In this document: positions 8,932 to 17,520 of the stretch, in pieces
Numbering within the stretch: the first letter of the stretch is position 1
Layout: every line of letters begins with the position of its first letter
Assembly: GCF_001045465.1 (NCBI RefSeq)
Contig: NZ_LFND01000001.1
Location: 124,001-188,000 of the forward strand
From: Chryseobacterium angstadtii
Lineage (GTDB): Bacteria; Bacteroidota; Bacteroidia; Flavobacteriales; Weeksellaceae
Reading direction: 5' to 3'
DNA length: 64,000 bases
Notes under the pieces: model-generated
Database searches by the model: none
What the model was told of the DNA's origin: nothing
The model's input: the letters and a program-made list of their open reading frames with translations, nothing else
Translations under genes and position numbers: made by a program

Positions 8932-11900
8932 ATGCAAAATTCTTACACAGTGATCAATGCTTCAGCAGGATCGGGCAAAACATATGCTCTGGTCCAGAGG
9001 CTTTTGATGATCTGTCTCCGCTATCCCAATCAACAGCAATCGATCAGGAATATTCTCGCGCTTACTTTCACGAATAAGGCAGCCAACGAGATGAAGGAAA
9101 GGATTTTATCATGGCTGGGAAATTTTTCTTCGGATCAGTTTGCTGAAAACGGAGATTTAAAAAACATCCAGAAAGCCTTTGAAGCGCAGGGCTTAAAAAT
9201 TACGATTGATGAACTTCATGTCCGTTCCAAAAAAATGCTGGATTATGTTCTCCACAATTATTCCACATTAAATATCGGAACCATTGACCGTTTTAATTCA
9301 AGACTGGTAAGAAGTTTTTCCTATGAATTGGGTTTAGCGAAAAATTTTAATCTTGAAATCGAGGCTGAACCGTTTCTTATTGAAGCTGTAGACAAAATGC
9401 TTGATCAAATCGGGGAAAATGAAAATATCTCCAATTCTTTCATGGATTATGTGGATTACAGCCTTGAAAACAACGAAAGAATCAACCTTAACAAAAACCT
9501 TTATGATTCTGCAAAGGAGTTTGTAAAGGATATTCATTACGAGCATCTGAAGAGCAATAAAAGCTTTGACGATACCAATTATGAAAATATAAAAAACACA
9601 CTCCGAAAAGAAATCGTTCAGAATAAAAAACAATCTGCAGAGCTGGCTGCACAATCTATTGAACTGTTCCGGTCCAGAAATATTGAGATTGAAGATTTCG
9701 CCCAAGGGAAAAACGGAATCGGAGGATTTTTCACCAAAGTTCAGGATTTTTACACCCAGAAAAGGGCAGGTTTTCCATTTCCGACCACACAGGAAGAGTC
9801 GGTGATTAATAATTACAGGAAAGGGGCTTCTTCGAAATCCAAAAGTAAGGAAGCTGAGATCTTTGAAATCCTGGACCAGCTTCTTGACAACAGAATGCAG
9901 CTGATTCTCCGGTATATTGAGACTCAAAAGAAAGAGAAGATTCTGTCAGCCCTTCTTCCGTTAAAAGTAAATAAAGATATTCAGGATGAATTAAAAAAGA
10001 TTGAGGAAGAGAATGATCTTGTTCTCCTTTCAAAATTCAATATCCTGATTAATGAAAATCTTAAAAACGAGCCGTCTGCCTTTATTTATGAGAAAGTAGG
10101 TTCCCAGTTCCAGCATTATTTTTTTGATGAATTTCAGGATACTTCGGAGCTGCAGTGGCAGAATTTTGTTCCGTTGAGAGATCACAGTGTTTCTACGGAA
10201 AATACTTCTTTTACACTTGTGGGCGATCCTAAGCAAAGTATTTACAGATTCCGTGGTGGCGAGAGTAAGCTAATGCTGGATATTATCAATAAAAAAGAAT
10301 TTTCGCCCAAAGAAGCTGAACTTTTTGTATTAAAAGATAACTGGCGGAGCGCCAAAAATATTGTGCATTTCAACAATGAGCTGTACCGCTATCATTCGGA
10401 AGGACTGGAAGAGGAGCACCGGAATATTTTCGGGGAAGATGCGGAACAGAGCCCCCGTTCCCAGATTGAAGGACGTGTAAAAGTAAGCCTGATAGAGAAT
10501 CTTACGAATGAAGATTTTTATAATGATACTGCTGAAAAAATGCGGAAGGATATTCAGGAAAGTCTAGATAACGGCTTTACGTTTTCTGACATTACGATCT
10601 TATGCCGCGGGAACTTTGATATTTTCAGCTATTCTCAAAAACTGGGAAATCTGAAGGTTAATTGCCGTGGAGAAGAAATCAATATCAAAACTATTTCGGA
10701 TAAGGGACTTACCCTGGAACTTTCCAACACTTTAAGAGCTGTTATTGAATTTTTACGATGGGAAATGAATCCTAAGAACAAACCTAATCTGATCATGATG
10801 ATGTACTACCTGAATACGCTGGGAAGAATTCACATGGCAGATTTTACGCTTGAGATGGATGAAATTCTGACGATAGAAACGCATGAGGATATTGTTCAGT
10901 TTATCCAGAAAAAGTATTCGCTGAAGCTGAAACAGGATAATTTCCCAAGATTTAATCTCTACAATTTTGTGGAGTACTACATCAATGAATTTGCTGTAGA
11001 AAACAAGGAAACGGATTTTCTTCTGAACTTTCTGGAAATGCTTTTCAATTTCACGCAGAATGCAGGAGCCAGTACGAAAGAATTTTTGAAATACTGGGAC
11101 GAAGAAGCTTCGGGCTATACCATTCAGGCATCGGAAAATATTGATGCCGTACAAATTATGACGATTCATAAATCGAAGGGGCTGGAATTCCCTATTGTTT
11201 TTATTCCCATGATGAATAAGAACCGGGATAATGAATTTACCAACTGGTTTGATACGAATGAGAATGATGCCTTAAAATCGGTTAATATCAATCAGTTCAG
11301 TAAAAATCTTGAGGTTTATGATGAAGAAATTGAGGTCTTCAACAAGAAAAATTCCTATAAAAATCTTATCGACAGGCTGTGTCTTCAGTATGTAGCCACT
11401 ACCCGACCTGTGGAACAGCTGTTTTTCTATATCCAGAAAGCCAATAAAACCTCCAATAATCTTGAATTACTGGAATTTTTCAACGGAAAAAATACGGAGG
11501 AAACGGATGAATTCGATCTGTATGAAGTGCGTCCTGAGATGCTGAAAAAACATTCCGTGGATAAAACGTCTCTGTTTACAACGAAAGATATTCAGAATCT
11601 TAAAAATATTAACGAAAACAGATCTTCCATAAAAATTGCCACGCCTTCCAAAAACTACCAGGTGCGTAATGAAAAGGTAAGGATCGGGCTTTTTGTGCAT
11701 GAGCTACTGTCTAAAATCAATACTGAAAAGGATACGGCGAAGGTTTTGGAAAGTTATGTTCTGGATGGGCAAATCACCCGGGAAGAGAAGGAGGAGATTC
11801 AGGAGACTCTTCTTCAGATCATTAAAAAACATGCTGAATTCTTTGATGAGAAATGGGAAGTGATCAATGAAAAAGATATTATGATTTCCGAGAGAGGACA

Positions 11901-12072
11901 AAGCCGAATTTTCAGGCCGGACCGGATTCTGAAAGGTGAAGAAGGCTATATTATCGTTGATTTTAAAACCGGTGAACAAACGGAAAAAAACGAACGCCAA
12001 ATCGAGAGGTATAAAAATATACTGGAAAGCCTGGGAAGAAAAGTCATCAAGACTCAGCTTATCTATCTGTAG
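8932..12072 (+). CDS. UvrD-family helicase-nuclease, AddA/RecB type
   Basis: A 1046-aa double-strand-break processing helicase. Walker A ASAGSGKT lies at residues 10-17, and the SF1 Walker B region FFDEFQDTSELQW at about 397-409 (Asp399). GDPKQSIYRFRGG is helicase motif III, ITIHKSKGLEFPIVF-like sequence (MTIHKSKGLEFP) is motif V and YVATTRPVEQL is motif VI. A RecB-type nuclease domain ends the protein: RPDRI, then IIVDFKTGE with Asp1010 and Lys1012, then QIERY. It therefore has both helicase and PD-(D/E)XK nuclease activity predicted. The usual partner (AddB-type) is not in the window. A DnaA-box cluster lies directly downstream. Confidence 0.9.
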   Translation: MQNSYTVINASAGSGKTYALVQRLLMICLRYPNQQQSIRNILALTFTNKAANEMKERILSWLGNFSSDQFAENGDLKNIQKAFEAQGLKITIDELHVRSKKMLDYVLHNYSTLNIGTIDRFNSRLVRSFSYELGLAKNFNLEIEAEPFLIEAVDKMLDQIGENENISNSFMDYVDYSLENNERINLNKNLYDSAKEFVKDIHYEHLKSNKSFDDTNYENIKNTLRKEIVQNKKQSAELAAQSIELFRSRNIEIEDFAQGKNGIGGFFTKVQDFYTQKRAGFPFPTTQEESVINNYRKGASSKSKSKEAEIFEILDQLLDNRMQLILRYIETQKKEKILSALLPLKVNKDIQDELKKIEEENDLVLLSKFNILINENLKNEPSAFIYEKVGSQFQHYFFDEFQDTSELQWQNFVPLRDHSVSTENTSFTLVGDPKQSIYRFRGGESKLMLDIINKKEFSPKEAELFVLKDNWRSAKNIVHFNNELYRYHSEGLEEEHRNIFGEDAEQSPRSQIEGRVKVSLIENLTNEDFYNDTAEKMRKDIQESLDNGFTFSDITILCRGNFDIFSYSQKLGNLKVNCRGEEINIKTISDKGLTLELSNTLRAVIEFLRWEMNPKNKPNLIMMMYYLNTLGRIHMADFTLEMDEILTIETHEDIVQFIQKKYSLKLKQDNFPRFNLYNFVEYYINEFAVENKETDFLLNFLEMLFNFTQNAGASTKEFLKYWDEEASGYTIQASENIDAVQIMTIHKSKGLEFPIVFIPMMNKNRDNEFTNWFDTNENDALKSVNINQFSKNLEVYDEEIEVFNKKNSYKNLIDRLCLQYVATTRPVEQLFFYIQKANKTSNNLELLEFFNGKNTEETDEFDLYEVRPEMLKKHSVDKTSLFTTKDIQNLKNINENRSSIKIATPSKNYQVRNEKVRIGLFVHELLSKINTEKDTAKVLESYVLDGQITREEKEEIQETLLQIIKKHAEFFDEKWEVINEKDIMISERGQSRIFRPDRILKGEEGYIIVDFKTGEQTEKNERQIERYKNILESLGRKVIKTQLIYL

Positions 12073-12080
12073 GTTTAGGG

Positions 12081-12243
12081 TTTTCCACAAAGTTTTCCAC
12101 AATCACTTGTTGGTAAGTTGAAAAATCACGCAATAAACAATTGATTATCATTAAAATAAATACCAATCACAAGGATTATTTTATCCACAATCTCTGGGGA
12201 ATTCCTGAAGTATTCTGTGGATAAAGTAGTAAAGTTATCCACA
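12081..12243. other. DnaA-box cluster with AT-rich centre (candidate oriC or DnaA-titration site)
   Basis: Three perfect matches to the DnaA box TTATCCACA lie within 63 bp: 12181-12189 (+), 12216-12224 (-) and 12235-12243 (+). Two one-mismatch boxes TTTTCCACA lie at 12081-12089 and 12093-12101. The stretch between the two groups (about 12105-12180) is very AT-rich, as an unwinding element would be. Single perfect boxes elsewhere in the window occur inside genes (for example 20248, 23678 and 32095), so the clustering is what stands out. The genes to the right run mainly on the minus strand, which is not what a nearby origin predicts. The choice between origin, titration site and regulatory site is open. 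Confidence 0.55.
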
Positions 12244-12273
12244 TTACTCCTAATCGTTTTTTGATAAAAATAA

Positions 12274-12308
12274 ACAAGCCCCGCCGTTCTGCGAACGGCG
12301 GGGCTTGT
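12274..12308 (-). terminator. Strong terminator between addA-like gene and ferritin (probably bidirectional)
   Basis: A perfect 16-bp stem (12274-12289 with 12293-12308, arm ACAAGCCCCGCCGTTC) with a 3-nt loop. On the minus strand it is followed by TTATTTTTATC, so it ends the ferritin transcript 18 nt after that gene. On the plus strand the T-tract is weak. Confidence 0.88.
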
Positions 12309-12326
12309 CTTGACAATATAGTTTAG

Positions 12327-12836
12327 TTAAGCTGTTGGATCAGGAGTAAATACTCTCTGAGACAATTCCTGATCAAAAAGATATAATGCAGACGGATTGT
12401 CGCAAACCATCTTAATTTTAGTCACGTACTGTGAAGCGCTTGCTTCTTCTTCTACCTGCTCATTGATGAACCACTGAAGGAAAGATGTTGTAGCAAAATC
12501 TCCTTCGTCATTGGCATTTTTCACGATATTGAAGATACTTTTGGTTACTTTTTTCTCGTGCTCCAGTGCTTTTTCAAAAATATCGGTTGCATTTTCGAAC
12601 TCGTGTGGAGGTTTTGCAATTTCTCCGATGATGATTTCTCCTCCTACATCATTTAAAAAATCAAACATTTTGTCTGCGTGCATCAATTCTTCTTTGCTCT
12701 GAACTCTGAAATAGTTCGCAATTCCGTCAAGATCTTTTCCTGAAAACCAGGCAGACATTGAAAGATAATATTGTGCGGCATATTGTTCGTGAGCTATCTG
12801 TTCGTTAATTAACGTTGCAATTTTTTCGCTGATCAT
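12327..12836 (-). CDS. ftnA: Ferritin (FtnA type)
   Basis: Iron-storage ferritin of the bacterial non-haem type; 24 subunits form a cytoplasmic cage that oxidises and stores iron. The start at ATG 12836 (MISEKIATLINEQIAHEQYA) gives 169 aa. With this numbering the full ferroxidase centre is present: Glu17, Glu50, His53 (EELMH), Glu94, Gln127 and Glu130. An upstream in-frame ATG at 12935 would add 33 residues that run through the terminator of the next gene, so I reject it. A near-consensus promoter lies 18-48 nt upstream (12854-12884). It is transcribed alone. Confidence 0.95.
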   Translation of the reverse strand: MISEKIATLINEQIAHEQYAAQYYLSMSAWFSGKDLDGIANYFRVQSKEELMHADKMFDFLNDVGGEIIIGEIAKPPHEFENATDIFEKALEHEKKVTKSIFNIVKNANDEGDFATTSFLQWFINEQVEEEASASQYVTKIKMVCDNPSALYLFDQELSQRVFTPDPTA

Positions 12837-12853
12837 AAGTATAAATTTATATT

Positions 12854-12884
12854 CAAAAATAAGCAATAAAAGCCCGATATCAAA
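12854..12884 (-). promoter_or_regulatory. Bacteroidota-type promoter of ferritin
   Basis: Read on the minus strand: TTTG (12884-12881), a 19-nt spacer, then TATTTTTG (12861-12854), a full match to the phylum -33/-7 pattern TTTG-N19-TAnnTTTG. Transcription would begin near 12847, leaving a leader of about 10 nt. Confidence 0.7.
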
Positions 12885-12908
12885 AGTTTTAATGAAATTT
12901 AATACAAA

Positions 12909-12932
12909 AAGGACAGGAAAAAACCCGTCCTT
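12909..12932 (-). terminator. Terminator after the small secreted DUF4890-like gene
   Basis: On the minus strand AAGGAC (12932-12927) pairs with GTCCTT (12914-12909), helped by an inner GG/CC pair, and is followed by TTTG and further T residues. It lies 31 nt after the stop of the gene at 12963-13412. Confidence 0.7.
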
Positions 12933-12962
12933 CATACATTAAAAAATCAAAATTACGAACTG

Positions 12963-13412
12963 TTATTTTGCTTCAGGAGCCGCCGTGTTCATCGGCTTTT
13001 TCATCATTTTTCTATCCTTCATAGCTACCTTTCTCTGCTCCATTTTAGCTTTTCTGTCAGCCTGCCATTTATCATACTGATCAGGTGTAAGAATCTTCTT
13101 CATATCCGCATCCATTTGTGCTCTTTTGGCTTTCATATCTTCCATTTTGGCCTGTCTTGCATCTTTATTCTTTTCGAAATCGGCTTTCATTTCAGATTTT
13201 CTTTTTTCATGAAGGCTTTTGATCTGCGCTACCTGAGACTGATTCAAATTAAGGTCTTTCTGCATCTGATCTAAATGCTCCTGATGTTTCTGCTGCATTT
13301 TTTGCTGCATCTCGGCTCTTCTTGCCTGTTTGTCCTGAGGAGTAGTGGTTTGTTGTGCCATTGCAAAACTTCCTATTCCCATAAATGCTATTGCTAAAAC
13401 TAATTTTTTCAT
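12963..13412 (-). CDS. Small secreted helical protein, DUF4890/Spy-like
   Basis: A 149-aa exported protein with a clear signal peptide (MKKLVLAIAFMGIGSFAMA, cut before QQ). The mature part is almost all charged helix rich in Lys, Gln, Met and Asp. It holds LNLNQSQVAQIKSLHEKR and a second element ILTPDQYDKWQ, the paired LTxxQ-like motifs seen in CpxP/Spy-related and DUF4890 proteins. Such proteins act as periplasmic chaperones or stress sensors in other bacteria; for this one that is inference. Lysine and methionine are unusually frequent. It ends with a proline-alanine tail. It has its own terminator and appears to be a single gene. Confidence 0.7.
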   Translation of the reverse strand: MKKLVLAIAFMGIGSFAMAQQTTTPQDKQARRAEMQQKMQQKHQEHLDQMQKDLNLNQSQVAQIKSLHEKRKSEMKADFEKNKDARQAKMEDMKAKRAQMDADMKKILTPDQYDKWQADRKAKMEQRKVAMKDRKMMKKPMNTAAPEAK

Positions 13413-13537
13413 CTTAAAAAATATTTAATTAATTGTTATACATATCTTTGATTATTAGTTAAAACAGAAGTTAAATAGAAATATTCATAAAAAATGTTAA
13501 ATTTTAATATCAAAATAATAAAATAAGAAATAAAAAA

Positions 13538-13563
13538 AAGGACAGATCCTAAAACCTGTCCTT
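13538..13563 (-). terminator. Terminator after the Tyr/Gly-Phe-Arg-rich secreted protein gene
   Basis: A perfect 8-bp stem on the minus strand (AAGGACAG, 13563-13556, with CTGTCCTT, 13545-13538), a 10-nt loop and a run of T residues downstream. It begins 29 nt after the stop at 13592. Confidence 0.85.
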
Positions 13564-13591
13564 CACACCACTTAAATATAATATATGAAAA

Positions 13592-14575
13592 TTATTGATT
13601 GCTTACCAACCGGTTTCTGAAACCTCCGTTGTTGCTGTTCTGAGAATTGGAATTTGAATTTTCAGATCTGGATCCGCCATTGCTTCCCCTGAATCCTCCG
13701 CTGTTATTTTCTCTTCGTGGAGCACTGTCTCTTCTCGCCTCACCGCCACCTCTGAATCCTCTGTTATTTCCAAAGCCTTCTCTCGTACCGCTGTTGTTTT
13801 CAGAGCGTCCTCTGAACCCGCTGTTATTTCTTTCTCTGTTGTTTTCACTACGGAATCCACCAGATGAATTATCAGATCTTACTGCATTGGAAGACTGGTT
13901 TCGGAAACCACCGGAATTGCTTCCGTCTCTTACAGGTCCTCTGAATCCGTTATTCGGTCTGTCGCTGGTTCTGATCACATTGAAAGTCGGGTTATCCGCT
14001 CTATTGAATCTTGCTCTGTCTACCCTGTACACATTGATATTTACATTTCTGTATCTAGGCATTACGGCATATCTCGGTGCATAATAGGTTCTTCTGTAGT
14101 TTTGGAAGTACACAATCGGGCTTGATCCGTGATAATAATTGTTCTGAAAAGTCACAAACACTCTTGGTCCTAAGATTCTTTCCAATGCATAGAATCTGTC
14201 ATAATACCATCTGTCCGGATTGTATCTGTAGAAATTATTCCATGTGGAAAAACTAACGTATAAATTATTCAGTCTCAGAATCTCATCTATCTGCCAGCGG
14301 TTTAATCTGTTCTGTCTGAAGAATACATTCCAGTTGACATTGGTAACACTGTTTCTGTAGTCATTATAATATCCCTGATAATAATCTCCGGGATAATAAT
14401 CCTGAGGATAGTTGTAATAATAGTCATCCGGAAAATAATTCCTGTCGTCATCGTCACTATAATAGCCGTTTCCGTTCTGGTTGTACCCATCATCTCCCCA
14501 GCCATTATTCGGGTACTGCTGGGCGGAAGACAAAACTGCCAGTCCCAAAGCAAATCCCAAAAGTATTTTTTTCAT
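13592..14575 (-). CDS. Secreted low-complexity protein with Tyr/Asp-rich N-part and GFR-repeat tail
   Basis: Unrecognised 327-aa exported protein. Residues 1-18 are a signal peptide (MKKILLGFALGLAVLSSA). A Tyr/Asp/Asn-rich segment follows to about residue 75 (DDDDRNYFPDDYYYNYP). A folded-looking middle comes next at about 78-195 (NVFFRQNRLNRWQIDEIL, then VFVTFQNNYYHG), which resembles small conserved envelope domains of flavobacteria. The last 120 residues are disordered, built from Gly, Asn, Ser, Arg with GFR recurring about seven times (SGGFR, NSGFRG, NRGFRGG). The tail is rich in arginine, unlike most exported proteins here. Function unknown. Confidence 0.7.
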   Translation of the reverse strand: MKKILLGFALGLAVLSSAQQYPNNGWGDDGYNQNGNGYYSDDDDRNYFPDDYYYNYPQDYYPGDYYQGYYNDYRNSVTNVNWNVFFRQNRLNRWQIDEILRLNNLYVSFSTWNNFYRYNPDRWYYDRFYALERILGPRVFVTFQNNYYHGSSPIVYFQNYRRTYYAPRYAVMPRYRNVNINVYRVDRARFNRADNPTFNVIRTSDRPNNGFRGPVRDGSNSGGFRNQSSNAVRSDNSSGGFRSENNRERNNSGFRGRSENNSGTREGFGNNRGFRGGGEARRDSAPRRENNSGGFRGSNGGSRSENSNSNSQNSNNGGFRNRLVSNQ

Positions 14576-14645
14576 CTCTATAGTCGTTAATTGGTTAATA
14601 TATAGCAGAATATCTCTATTCTATCTTTTGGATACAAATAAAAAA

Positions 14646-14675
14646 AAGAAGTTAAATCCTAAGATTAAACTTCTT
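14646..14675 (-). terminator. Terminator after the 4-alpha-glucanotransferase gene
   Basis: Arms AAGAAGTTAAATC (14646-14658) and GATTAAACTTCTT (14663-14675), 13 bp with one mismatch and a 4-nt loop. On the minus strand a T-tract follows (poly-A at 14638-14647 on the plus strand). It lies 40 nt past the stop at 14715. Confidence 0.75.
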
Positions 14676-14714
14676 TTAAATTATCATTAACTAATTGATA
14701 ATCAAATGTTAAAT

Positions 14715-17369
14715 TTATATCCTACCGCTATCTTTTACCCAAGATGCAATCTTTTCACTGAAGGTTTTCTTTTCTTTAAGCTCCTCAAGACTTATATGCA
14801 TTCTGTAGCGCCAGTAGTGAGGGAAGACTGCCGGATTATTAATTCTTTCATCATCCATATCCGGATTGGTAAGCTCCGGATCGGTTGCCATAAATTCCTG
14901 GATAGGGAAAATAGCCAGCATCGCATCATTGTAAAGGTGCTGTTTCATAATAATTTCCGCCAGATGAGCCTCCAGTTCTTCAGGTGCTTTTCCGTACTGG
15001 ATCAGCTGCTGATTAAAATATTTCTGCGTCAAAGCCCGGTCTTCCTTCCACCACTGTCTCAGCGTAGAGCTGTCATGAGAAGAAGCGGTCACTACATTCA
15101 TATAATCTGCATTTTTAGGATTATAGAACGGAATATTATCTGAAGGCATACGCTGCACTTTGAGAGCGACAATAGCCAGCTCGTTCATCACAACCGGTAC
15201 ACATGCAGGAACCATCCCGAGATCTTCACCACAAATCAGCATTTTGGTGGCATTTAAAATCACAGGAAGCTTTTCCATAGCCTTTTCATACCAAAGATGA
15301 TCCTGTCTTCTGAAGAAATAATCATGGTAGAGATCGTAGATGGCTTTTTTCTCCCATTCGGAAAGGTAGGCGTAGGAATCCGTATTATACACATTGAATC
15401 TCGGGTGATAAACCGCCTCGCCGTTTCTTTCTTCTGTCAGGAATAAAACATTGGCACACAATGAAATCAATTTTTCTTCAATCGGGCCCTGAGGATTCTT
15501 TTTGAAAAAATCCGCCAGCTTTCTCTGGGTATCAAACTCATCTTTGAAAGCATAAGTTCCGTCCTGATGATCATTAATAAAGTCGAATGCATTACCGATG
15601 TTCTCCCCAAGATACTTTCTTAAAATATGCTCATTAATAAACGGTTTGCAGTAACGATTAAAATCAAAAGGGATATGTTTGGCTTTAAATTCTTCTAAAA
15701 CAACTGGAACTGCCGGATAGAAATAACCTAAAATCCCCTGTGTTGCAGAGATCGGCATTCTCCATATTCTGAAAAAGCCGAGAATATGATCTATTCTCAT
15801 CGCGTCAAAATACTGTTCCAAAGCTTTAAACCTGTTTTTCCACCAGCGGTAATCATCCGCTTTCATGGCTTCCCAGTTGTAAGTTGGAAATTCCCAGTTC
15901 TGTCCCAGTTCGGTAAACTGATCCGGCGGTGCTCCAGCCTGGAAATTCATGCCGAAAAGTTCCGGTTCTGTCCAGGCTTCTACCGAATGTCTGTAAATAC
16001 CAATCGGAAGATCTCCTTTCAGAGAAACGCCTAAGCTGTGGGTATAATCTACTGCGTCTTTAAGCTGTAAATGAAGCTGATACTGCACCCAAGCATGAAG
16101 CATAGAGGCATCATAATCTTTGCTTTTTGTGCTAAAAAACTGCAGAACTTTTCCGGCGATGTATTTTTTATGAGTTTTCCACTCATTGAAGTTCGGGGTT
16201 TTGTATTTATCTCTCAGAACGCAAAACGCGGCATAAGGAGTCAGCCAATGATCATTATCCTTTATAAATTTTTTGAAGCTGCGGTCTTTGTAAATTTTTT
16301 CTTTCTCAGCATTGAAAACCGCTTTTAAAAACTTCCATTTACCCGCAATCATCTTTTCATAATCAACCAGATAAAGAGCATTAAGCGCTTCTTTTTCAGA
16401 CTGATATTCAGAAACTAAATCATTCGGTAAAGCAAAATCGAGATTTTCAAGGGAAATATATTGCGGATGTAATGCATACACAGAAACTGCTGCATAAGGA
16501 TAAGAATCCGTCCACGAATAATTGGCGGTGGTATCATTGATGGGAAGAATCTGAATAATTCCCAGATTGGTTTCTTTGGTCCAGTCGGCCAGCTTTTTCA
16601 AATCTGAAAACTCTCCTACCCCGAACCCACTTTCACTTCTCAAAGAAAATACAGGCACCGCAACACCTGCATCGTGGTACATCTGGTATGACCTGAATTT
16701 AAAATAATGATTGGAAACAATCTGGAGTACATCGGTAAGCGGATTGGCAGGAGTAAATCTGTTTTCTCCTGTCTCTACGTCTATCACCCGTTCTTCTTTC
16801 TGATCGTAAATGCAATATTTGAATTGTATAAATTCATTTTCCGGAATTTCTACGGAAGCTTCCCATATTCCAAAATCCGTCTGCGAAAGGTGAACGACTT
16901 TTTCATAACTCCAGTTTCCCAAAGAAGCTGTACTTCCAAACAATACAATTCTCCAGTCCGGATTATAAACCGGAGCTTCTATCCTGAATAAATGGGTATG
17001 TTTCTTCAGAACCGTTGCTTTCTCCGGAACGAACTGATTAAGCTTATTGTAAAGAATTTTATTGTTTAAATAATTTTCCGGGAAGTTTTTACTGTTCCAT
17101 TCATCGAAAATAATAAACTCTTTGTAGTTATGGGGAAAGTTAAGATGATGCAGGACAAATTCTTCTCTCAGAATATTGCCTTTTTCGTCTGCAAGCTGAT
17201 ATTTATATGAAATTGATTTCGAGAAATAATCCACCTCACATTTCCAGATTCCATTTTCTGCATAAAAAAGAGTATGAGTCTGGGAAGCAACGCCTTTATC
17301 ATCCACAATCACTAGCTGCAGATTCTGTCCGGCTCTGGCAATATATCCCACATTAAAGTAGAGCTTCAT
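14715..17369 (-). CDS. malQ: 4-alpha-glucanotransferase (amylomaltase) with N-terminal CBM20 modules
   Basis: An 884-aa GH77 enzyme that transfers alpha-1,4-glucan segments between maltodextrins, in glycogen or maltose use. The catalytic part shows FDAMRIDHILGFFRIW with the nucleophile near Asp527, CGEDLGMVP with the acid/base near Glu715, and SSHDSSTLRQWW. Residues 1 to about 230 look like two carbohydrate-binding CBM20-type domains (GSTASLGNWSYEKVVHLSQ is the clearest). That makes it the long, DPE2-like architecture and not the roughly 500-aa MalQ of enterobacteria. No signal peptide, so it is cytoplasmic. It is flanked by terminators on both sides and appears monocistronic. Confidence 0.93.
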   Translation of the reverse strand: MKLYFNVGYIARAGQNLQLVIVDDKGVASQTHTLFYAENGIWKCEVDYFSKSISYKYQLADEKGNILREEFVLHHLNFPHNYKEFIIFDEWNSKNFPENYLNNKILYNKLNQFVPEKATVLKKHTHLFRIEAPVYNPDWRIVLFGSTASLGNWSYEKVVHLSQTDFGIWEASVEIPENEFIQFKYCIYDQKEERVIDVETGENRFTPANPLTDVLQIVSNHYFKFRSYQMYHDAGVAVPVFSLRSESGFGVGEFSDLKKLADWTKETNLGIIQILPINDTTANYSWTDSYPYAAVSVYALHPQYISLENLDFALPNDLVSEYQSEKEALNALYLVDYEKMIAGKWKFLKAVFNAEKEKIYKDRSFKKFIKDNDHWLTPYAAFCVLRDKYKTPNFNEWKTHKKYIAGKVLQFFSTKSKDYDASMLHAWVQYQLHLQLKDAVDYTHSLGVSLKGDLPIGIYRHSVEAWTEPELFGMNFQAGAPPDQFTELGQNWEFPTYNWEAMKADDYRWWKNRFKALEQYFDAMRIDHILGFFRIWRMPISATQGILGYFYPAVPVVLEEFKAKHIPFDFNRYCKPFINEHILRKYLGENIGNAFDFINDHQDGTYAFKDEFDTQRKLADFFKKNPQGPIEEKLISLCANVLFLTEERNGEAVYHPRFNVYNTDSYAYLSEWEKKAIYDLYHDYFFRRQDHLWYEKAMEKLPVILNATKMLICGEDLGMVPACVPVVMNELAIVALKVQRMPSDNIPFYNPKNADYMNVVTASSHDSSTLRQWWKEDRALTQKYFNQQLIQYGKAPEELEAHLAEIIMKQHLYNDAMLAIFPIQEFMATDPELTNPDMDDERINNPAVFPHYWRYRMHISLEELKEKKTFSEKIASWVKDSGRI

Positions 17370-17439
17370 CTATATTTTTTTATAAAAGTACATTTTAATA
17401 TCGAAAAATAAAACTTATTGAAGATCAAATAATCATTAA

Positions 17440-17471
17440 AAAACCTTTCCAAAATAAGTTGAAAAGGTTTT
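17440..17471 (-). terminator. Terminator after the T9SS cargo gene
   Basis: AAAACCTTT (17440-17448) and AAAGGTTTT (17463-17471) form a 9-bp stem with a 14-nt loop. On the minus strand the stem is followed by TTAATG after a short T-run. It lies about 50 nt after the stop at 17521. Confidence 0.65.
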
Positions 17472-17520
17472 AAATTTTCTATAAAGTTAAATGAAATCCA
17501 TACTGGCGCTATAAGCCATT

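Noticed and set aside
11704..12102. Minus-strand open frame opposite the helicase C-terminus
   Set aside because: It overlaps the conserved nuclease domain and has no recognisable motif or ribosome-binding context.
12837..12935. Longer ferritin starting at 12935
   Set aside because: The extra 33 residues run through the promoter and the neighbouring terminator, and ferroxidase residues take standard numbers only from ATG 12836.
13647..14084. Plus-strand open frame opposite the GFR-repeat protein
   Set aside because: It is a leucine/proline-rich shadow produced by the Gly/Arg/Ser-rich repeats on the other strand, without start context or relatives.
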